Assembly (NCBI GenBank): GCA_963978545.1
Contig: OZ021732.1
Coordinates: 43,534,059 to 43,598,058 of the forward strand
Length of the DNA: 64,000 bases
Origin: Linyphia triangularis
Taxonomy: Eukaryota > Arthropoda > Arachnida > Araneae > Linyphiidae
Reading direction: 5' to 3'
Every line of letters starts with the position of its first letter. Within the stretch, counting starts at the first letter, position 1. This document shows positions 48,201 to 57,200 of this stretch, one piece after another. The notes beneath the pieces were generated by a model that ran no database searches, had not been told where the DNA came from, and saw only the letters and a program-made list of their open reading frames with translations. Both the position numbers and the translations under genes were made by a program.

Positions 48201-51200
48201 TAATATGTTATGAGAAAAGAAATTTATAAATAAGTGTACCATTTCTGAATTTATCTATTCCCCCCCCCCCCCCCCCATTTTTTAAGGTTTAGTGAATAAT
48301 AGTTTTGAAAACATAGTAAATTTGTGAAAAAAAAATTCTAGATACTGTATGTATATTCTTGGACGATGAAAACAGTTTTATAACTATCAAAACTATCACA
48401 TATATTTGAAGTTCTTTTTTTAAAAAATATATTGCTGTGCAAAGTTTACCATAGAATCAAGTTACTTTATTCCACTTAATATGTTTTTTTATTTTAAAGC
48501 ATGATAATATCTTAAAGCAACATATACAGGGTTAGCAAGAAATGAGCTGCCAACTTTAGAGGGCTCTAGAATGCGTTTTATTAGTCCAAATCAGATAACA
48601 TTTGAACTACAGATAATTCGAATGATGCGCTTGACATTTATTAAATAAAAAAATTACTACCAAAATTCACCAATAGAGGACACTGTAATATACATACAAA
48701 AATATTTTGTGCTCTATATTAAATAATATAAAAAAAGTTGCATTAAAACTACTCAATATGTCCCCCTTCATGCTCAGCAATGTGCTCTAATCGCAGAACC
48801 ATATTTTCCTCCACTGACCGGAGTGAGTCTGCCGCAATATTCAGAATATAGCTCCCAATGGTGTCCTTCAGATCTGGTGCAGATCCAGGACTTTTACTGT
48901 AGATATTGTTCTTAAGGAAACCCTGCAACCAATAGTTGCAGGGGGTAATATATGGAGAACGAGGAGGCCATGTTAATAGAAAGTGACGGCTGATTACTTG
49001 TTCATCTGTGAAATGTTGTCGTAGAAACTTGCTTTACACAACGATCAATGTAAGGATTCATATATTATTTTTATCTCATTTGGATCAATAGAACGCATTC
49101 AAGAGTCCTCTAAAGTTTGCAACTTATTTCTTGCTAACCCTGTAGTTGAAGATTGATTGTGTTAAAATGTCACTGCAGGAAAGTGGTAGGAAATTGATTT
49201 TTAAATTTATAATAATGCAATGTATTTAAAGTAGTAATTGTACTTAAAGTAGTAATTAAGATGAATAAAATTGAACATTATTCTGTTTACAAGCAAAACA
49301 TTAAGGTTTGATTATTGGTATAGAAATATGAGAAAATGTCAATGATTATAGCTAAGAAAATATTTACACATATTCACACCATCAACCAACTCTAGGACTG
49401 AGAAAAAGTATCTTGATAAAAACTTTTGGATTTTTTTTCTCTAAAAATATTTTTCCATTTGAAAAAAAGTTTGTCTTTATTCCTGGATCGCTACCAATTT
49501 AAGCAAGATTTCATCACTGCACTTACTGTCACTCCATCTCATCCCCTGAATTCAATTCCTTCCATATCACCTGTATAATGTTCATTAGTTTTAAACCCTG
49601 CTCTGTATTTTTCATAACTTCTCAATTCACTGCATCACATACCAAAGCAGTTCTGATTGAAAACATCTCAATCCACAGAAAAAATTCCTGCATTTTTTTC
49701 AATGGGAACTTTGTGATACTTTCTAGTTAGTTCAAACTCACTTTTTTTTTTCCTTTCCCCCCCCCCCCCCAAAAAAAAAAACATCACCTCCAAACTATTT
49801 TCAATCATGTTTTAAGTAATCATTTAGCTATGGTTTTATAGAAATGATTTAATTGATAATTAGTATCTACAAATAAACTTTCTTTCTATGTTTTCTAATA
49901 GCAAAATGCATGTTCTTTCTTTTAAGAAAATATCCATTTAAAAAATGAATTGTAAACAATATCCAAATTGTAAAATGTTTAATAACTCAATGCATGAGTT
50001 GACAAAAGGACATAATAGAAATGGAGAATATTGATTTTGCTAGCTTCTAGGCAACTATGAATATATTTTAATATTGGTCCAAAGTTATCATGAAGGGATC
50101 AATAGGGTTCCCACTGTCATTAAAAGTGCTTAATATTTTTTTACTTGTTTTTAAGGCCTTGAAAATACTTAGAGGTGCTTAAAAGTCCTTGAAAATGCTT
50201 AGAGGTCCTTAAAAGTCCTTAATTTTTGTAGCTGTTGTGTACACAACTGCAAAATTTATAAACATACAGTTCAGACTTGCTATCCCCTCGTGACCGCCAC
50301 TTATTTGCATCGTATCAGAATTCTCTGACATATTTGTATTACACATGCTCCAACTTGTAACTTTTTTGGTAGAATATACTTTATTAAAAATTTATATATA
50401 AACATGATGCCAGAAAACAAATTCTCAAAGGTCCTTAAAAACATTAATTAGGTCCTTAAAAGTCATTGATTTTCATTCTGTGATTTGAGTGGGAACCTTG
50501 ATCAAAGTAAACCAAATTTATGACAACTGTGAACATAATATTATCTTTAAAGTGTTGTTGTTTCCACCTGTCTGACGAAGTCAGATAAGATCCAACAAAT
50601 TGTTGACCCTCAAAAAGTCGATGACAAGAAGTGGTGTAGCGTATAAGTCCTCTTTGGAAAGACCCAAGCAGTCCAGGATATGTTCGGCAGAGGCCTGCTG
50701 AGCTTCACATTTGGAGCAGACAGGGTAAATTTTTCTACCCTCAGAGTACAAGAGACTCTTCGTGTGTCCACTTGCCAATCTGGAAATTGCCGTTCGAGAC
50801 ACTCTATCACCAATAGATACAAGTGAAGAGCCCGGTTTCTTGGCTGCATACGAGTGACCTTTAAAGTGTTATGTGTTTGTAACAAAATGCGAGTTACCTT
50901 TCTAGGTAATTCTTATTTATCAACTAGAAAATGACATGTAATTTGTTGCAAATTGATAATTTTTCCTTCCGAGACTATTAACTGCTTCCCTTACAAATTT
51001 TTTTAAAAAAATTGCAAAAAATCATCAAATTTTTTAATTTTATTATTAAATACAAGGAAACAAAACAAAATATGTAGGTTTTAAGTTGAATTTTTGATTT
51101 TTTTTTCAGTTGTAAAAGCATTTATTATTTATTATTATATTAGTTTACTATCCTGAGTTATCTTGGTCAAATGAAAAAAAGGTTAAATTTTAGTCTTTGT

Positions 51201-54200
51201 CTAATAGTTTTTGAAATAAGAGACAACACAAAGTGATACCTGACATTCTGTACACTGGTTATTTCCAAAAAAAATCTCATTTCATTTTAAGAAGTAAAAC
51301 ACCATGGTCTTGAATGCAATCTACAAGTACGTTCTTCCGCATATCGATTTGTTTCTGTTGTAATAATGTTGATCAATTCATTATCAAAATATTTATTGAA
51401 AAATTCCAAAACATTACGGATATCAATATTGAAATTCATACCTGCGTTGGCAGTAAAAAAAACACGAGCAGGTGCAGATGGCAACTTCGTTTTTTGAATT
51501 GCACACCAATGACGAGCTGCCAGCAAATCGTCCGAATCCGAATCAGTTGATCTATCGTCTTCAGTAAGGCTACATACAGAAGAATCACTTCCACTATTTT
51601 CAATGTCCACTTCTTCATAATCACCATCAGAAAAATAATCTTTTGCACTATCTTGCATCATCACCATTATTTTACTTTTTTTCAAAGCAACTACCCTTCT
51701 TTATACATTACTAATCCACAAGTAGACGTATACTATACAATAGTGAGAACATTTGAGCAGTCTCGCCAAAAGAACAGGGAAACCAACAAAACTTAGCAAA
51801 CTGCCAATCAAAGCTGAATATTTCCTTTCATTTCCTCCAGGCCGAGTAAAACCATGATAAAACAAATCGTACTGAAAAATTCTGCTTCGCCCGAGTTTTC
51901 TCGGGATAATAATTAACTGTAATATATACGAACCCGAGATAACTCGGGATAATCAGGGAAGCGGTTAATATTTGATTTTTTAACCTTGTTATTTGTCATG
52001 AAGAATAACATTTATCTTAATGTACTTCTATGTGAACATTTTAGATATGGCTAGCAGTTGATTACTAATTGCATAAATTGTGCATTTTTTATAAATAATT
52101 TTTCTGGTTATCTAGTTACCTTATACATTTCAATTGTTGTTCTAGGAAAAGAAGAACTCTACCTTATATTCCATAATATAGATGGAATGGCTCTTCGAAA
52201 TGTAAAAACACAAACCCTTCTTTCTGTTCTTGCATCTATTCCTAATATCCATTTTGTCTGCAGTGTAGACCACATCAATTCCCCATTGAGTAAGTTTTGG
52301 TTGAACTATATATTGCTGTTTGTTAGTTCGTTGTTGCTCTATAACCATAAAATGACATTTTATGGTTTTGCAATATGTGTCATTAAAACTTTGTAAGAAA
52401 TAAATTATTTACAACAGAAAGTTTAGTGATGGATTTTTCGTTTACAACTTTTATTGGTACACATAAATTATAATGCAATTGTTTTACACACAAATAAACA
52501 ATTATTATGGACGTTTGATAATAATTGCTTATGGTGTGTTATTGTTACAACTCTCAAATCGTGAACGGCCCACCTGTTGACTGTGTAGTTTGCGCTCTAG
52601 CTTTACATGCCAAAGATGCCAGGTTTGAATCCCGGGTTAGGCCATAGATTAAAGACACTTATAGATATGACACTCTGATTGGATTACCATTAAGGATTTT
52701 CTATATTGAAAGCGCCATAGAAACCAGCGCCCCCAGTAGTTTCGGTTGGAACTACATTTGACGGCAACGCAACGCATGGTCGCTGATTGGCTGATTCGTT
52801 GCCATGGCAATGCGCATTGCTTGGATTGATGTTAAAGCTTCTTGTTTTTAGACTCCGAATGGAGACTTAACACACCCTCTTATGTTTCGTAACTTTAAAT
52901 TTTATTCAACCAGCAGATTGGAGTTTTTTTTTATTAATTATAAAGTTAAAGTTGCAGTCGAATTTATTTGCTAAATTAATTTTATTTAATGCGCAAATAA
53001 AATTAGTTTTTTTTTTTTTTTTTAATTCTTATTAGGTTGTGTTAAAGCTTTGTAATAAGAAATTAGCAGCAGAAAATATCACCAAATACCTTTTTATTAA
53101 TTTTGAACGAACTTTTTCAATGGATGAATTACTGAAACATTGCATTTTGAAAATATATCAATATATTTTTACAAAACTGTATTGACGTAAGAAATTTTTT
53201 TATACATTATTATTATTTTTTTTTTTTACAAATAAGTTCTTGCTTGTTTTTAACTACAGGTAAAGTTTATATTTCAAATACAATTTTACAAATAAAGTTT
53301 AAATGCTTCCTTAAATACTAAAAATAATGATAATAAAATTAAAAATATAATATTACCAACAATATCAATAAAATATCGACAACTTTAATATAAAAACAAC
53401 AACAAGAAGAATATAAAACAATAATAATAATAATAAAGGAAGACACACACAGCAATCTCAATAAATTATTACCAAGAAATAATTCGTTGTTATTTTTTCA
53501 TAAAATGAAATCTCAATTAGATATGCAAATAACGTAAGTGCATGAGAATTTTAACTCGTAATTAGCTTTTAATATAAATTGAATCAAAATATTAAATCTT
53601 CCAATTAAAATCAAACGATAATCTAACAAATAAAATTAAATCTTCGCTATGTCGTTAGAATAACAAAAATAGAATTTTTTACAATTCTATTTTTTGTTAA
53701 CGTTTATTTCGCCATGAAAGCATTTTTAAATATTTTTAAAAATCATAAATTTTATTTTTTATTATTTAAAAAACAAAAAAATGTGATACAAAATGTAAAA
53801 GCATCCAAGATTCCAATCAACCAATCAATCTTTGAAGATATATTAGTTCGTTTAGTAACTACTGGGGGCAGAATCGGTCAGAATGAGTTGACAGTCTAGA
53901 GAATACTTAGTCTATGGGTTAGGCATAGATATTCGTTGAGGTTTGGAATCCACGTTGAGTTGTAGGTCCCGGCCTGATTAATAGCCATTATTATACACTT
54001 TTTTTTAACAGTTTACTGCTTAACTCTAGATTAATACACTTTTTTCCCAAATATTTTAAGTGTAAAACTATCTGTGTTTGTGCATTTTAAAATAACATTC
54101 TATTCTCTCATAATTAAAGGTTTTATTTGTGTTATCGATTGTTTTTCAAGAAATTTAAAATTTATCTCCCAAGAAATTTTTTCCTGTTTCTTTTAAACAT

Positions 54201-57200
54201 GTTTATTTTTCTAAAAAAAATGTATGAATTTCTGTAGTGTTAGCTAATATTTTTTATACTTTTATTCAGTCTGGGACCAGATAATGTTAAGCCACTTCAA
54301 GTGGGTATGGTTTGATGTTACCACATTTGAACCTTACGTCATTGAGACTTCGTATGAGAACTCGATCTTTAAAGACCAAACATCTCATTTATTACTCAGT
54401 TCCCTCTTGCATGTCTATAGAAGTCTTACACCCAATAGCCAGGGAGTATTCATGATTCTTGCCACCCATCAAAAGGAAGAAAAGAACCATTCTTTTTCAG
54501 GTAAACCAGGCATCAGCTAGAATTGGGTTGTTCTAATTGCATAACTTTATGTAATATATATATTTTTTTTTGAAATATAGAAAAAAGATTTTTTTGCCGT
54601 ATGGGAGTAGTTTCATCTATCTATGAAATTATCTAAAAACTATAATATTAGAGTTTTGGGCCGATAAATTATATTTGTAAAAAAAAATTACTTTAGTATT
54701 ATGGTTTGCAGGACTAACTTAGCAAAACAAATTGTAAATATAAAACTAAATATTAATTAAATACAATTCAATTGAATTATAAATATTAACAAAAACATTT
54801 ATCTTCCAATTTATCTCTTGTTATGTGATTTTGTGTTGGACTATACTGCCGTCCTAAGCAGAAATGCAGTAACTCCACTTTTTGTCGATTTTGAGTTATT
54901 GTGATTTTGGTGCCTCGATATGTGTCGCATATGTGTACATAAACACATGATCGGTTTTCGGCCCCTTTCCTATTATATTCGGTAGTCAGTATTGCAGTAA
55001 CTCCAGAATAAGACGAGGTCTACTAATCTGAAATGCAGTAACTCCACTGAATTGGGGAATTGATAGGTTTCTGCTATCGTAAGATATGTAGAAACTTTTG
55101 ATGAAGTATGATTTACGCATCTGGAGCATTTATAAGACTGGACTGACAGACATACACCTGAAACACACATACACCTTAGATATTGTGAGATCCACTTCAT
55201 AAGTTTCAATTTATTGTGTTAAAAGCAGTTTATTTATCATCGTTTGCTTTTTTCACCATGAACTGAACAATATGAAAATATGACTTTTTATTTTTTGGAC
55301 AATTGGCAATTATTGTAAAAGTCGTTTGATGTTTAAAATGTAGAATACTTTTTTTTAAAAACTTTTTTATTATAGTTATACAAAGCAATCTTCAAAGTTA
55401 TCTTTTGCGAATTTACCAAAGACCGTTATTAGAAGTTAAGTGAAAGTGATTTGACTGCAGAAAGTTTAGTGATGGATTTTTTGTTTACAACTTTTATTGG
55501 TACACATAAATTATAATGCAATTGTTTTACACACAAATAAACAATTATTATGGACGTTTGATAATAATTGCTTATGGTGTGTTATTGTTACAACTCTCAA
55601 ATCGTGAACGGCCCACCTGTTGACTGTGTAGTTTGCGCTCTAGCTTTACATGCCAAAGATGCCAGGTTTGAATCCCGGGTTAGGCATAGATATTCGTTGA
55701 GGTTTGGAATCCACGTTGAGTTGTAGGTCCCGGCCTGATTAATCGCCATTCTTGTGCACAAGTATAGGTCGTTGACTGCACAAACCAACCAAATCGTGAA
55801 CGTGAATAGTTTTATTTGCTGAAACTTATGGTTATTATTTCACAATGAAAACTTTGAATGCGATTAATAGTGAAAAAGAACCTTATGGCCTTGCATCCTA
55901 TAGATTGTTAGAATTGGACGAATGCAACAGCATTAATATCTAAAAGAAATGATATTAGAGAGCTTGCTATATCTGATGCTAGAAATCGTAAAAATTTTTG
56001 AAAATCCCTTCCAGTCAATCAAAAAGCCGTAGGTTTGCACTGCAATTTTGACGATGTTTAGTAAGAAGAATGGAAAAACCATGTTTTTTTGTTTAAGTAG
56101 AAGCTAAAATAAGCATTACTATGTGTATAGTTTTGAAAGTAATACAAGGATATTTTTTCATTTAATATAAATAGCACGAAGAATATTTTCAATAAAATGA
56201 TTTTTTGATGGGACACTAAAAATTAATTCGTTGATAACGTTCTTGCATATCTCTATGTCGTAATGTAACAATATAAGCTAAGTTAATATTACACCATCTT
56301 TGGGTCGTAAAATGTATTTTCAATAACTGATTGATGGAGTTACTGCAATTTTGCTTAACACCAATCAGAAAATACTAGGATAAAATGCAGTAACAGCCAA
56401 TTCAGGCTAAAATTTCAAAAAATCGTATAATTTTATACATCCATGTTGTAGAGCATCAAAAATACCCCCTAGTAACGTAAAAAGTTTAAACATTATTGTA
56501 TTTTAAATTGGTGGCAAACAAAAAAGAAACAAAATTGTGTTTTCTGACTAATCACCTCAGGTGGAGTTACTGCATTTCTGCTTAGGACGGCAGTATAAAG
56601 TTTCTATAGTCAGAATTTTCAATGGAAATAGAAGACAATGCATTTAGCATATTTAACCTAGCATTAGTTTTCCCTAACTTCCTTGCTCTTATGCTGAATT
56701 CAGGAATGAGTGGCACAATGCTCACTTACCATGTGAGAAGACTTGAGATTGCACCTCACCTGGTGTTCTTCAGTCTCGTTTTCAAAATGAGTAGATATGG
56801 TTGTGATTATGATAGGTAGTCTCGCATCAATTTTTGGGATAGTCAAGTTTGGGGTTTTCCAGGTTTTCTCTTATTCCAAACTGAAATGGGGTTCAATTTG
56901 TTTTGAAAAACCTCTCGATAGGCTCTTATGGACTTTTGGTTGTCTACTACTTCAGATAATGATGTTCTGGAGCAATTTAGCTCTTGTGCCAAAAAATAAC
57001 AATGTAACCAACCAATTCATGATCTTATTATTTTGAAACCTAAAGTGGGATTTAGTACTTTTAACGTGGAATAGTTTCTTGATTTTCATACAATAATATA
57101 CATATGTTTTATAAGATAAAAAATAGCTAAGGTGAATAAATGTTTTGTTACTAAGGTAGACATTTATATATTTCATAAGGTGTTAAGTTTTTTATTGATT

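Larger units (their letters stand above)
54846..56593. mobile_element. DNA transposon with 33-bp perfect TIRs and repeated subterminal motif
   Basis: 54846-54878 and 56561-56593 are perfect inverted repeats (CTGCCGTCCTAAGCAGAAAT, then GCAGTAACTCCAC). TATA flanks both ends (54842-54845, 56594-56597). GCAGTAACTCCA-like boxes recur near both ends (about 54866, 54992, 55030; 56337, 56390, 56561), as binding sites for a transposase would. No transposase is visible. A SINE has inserted into it. It lies in ORC2 intron 10. Superfamily unknown. Confidence 0.88.

Noticed and set aside
56622..57036. Small membrane protein genes in ORC2 intron 10
   Set aside because: Hydrophobic translation of T-rich DNA, no promoter, no family, overlapping frames.
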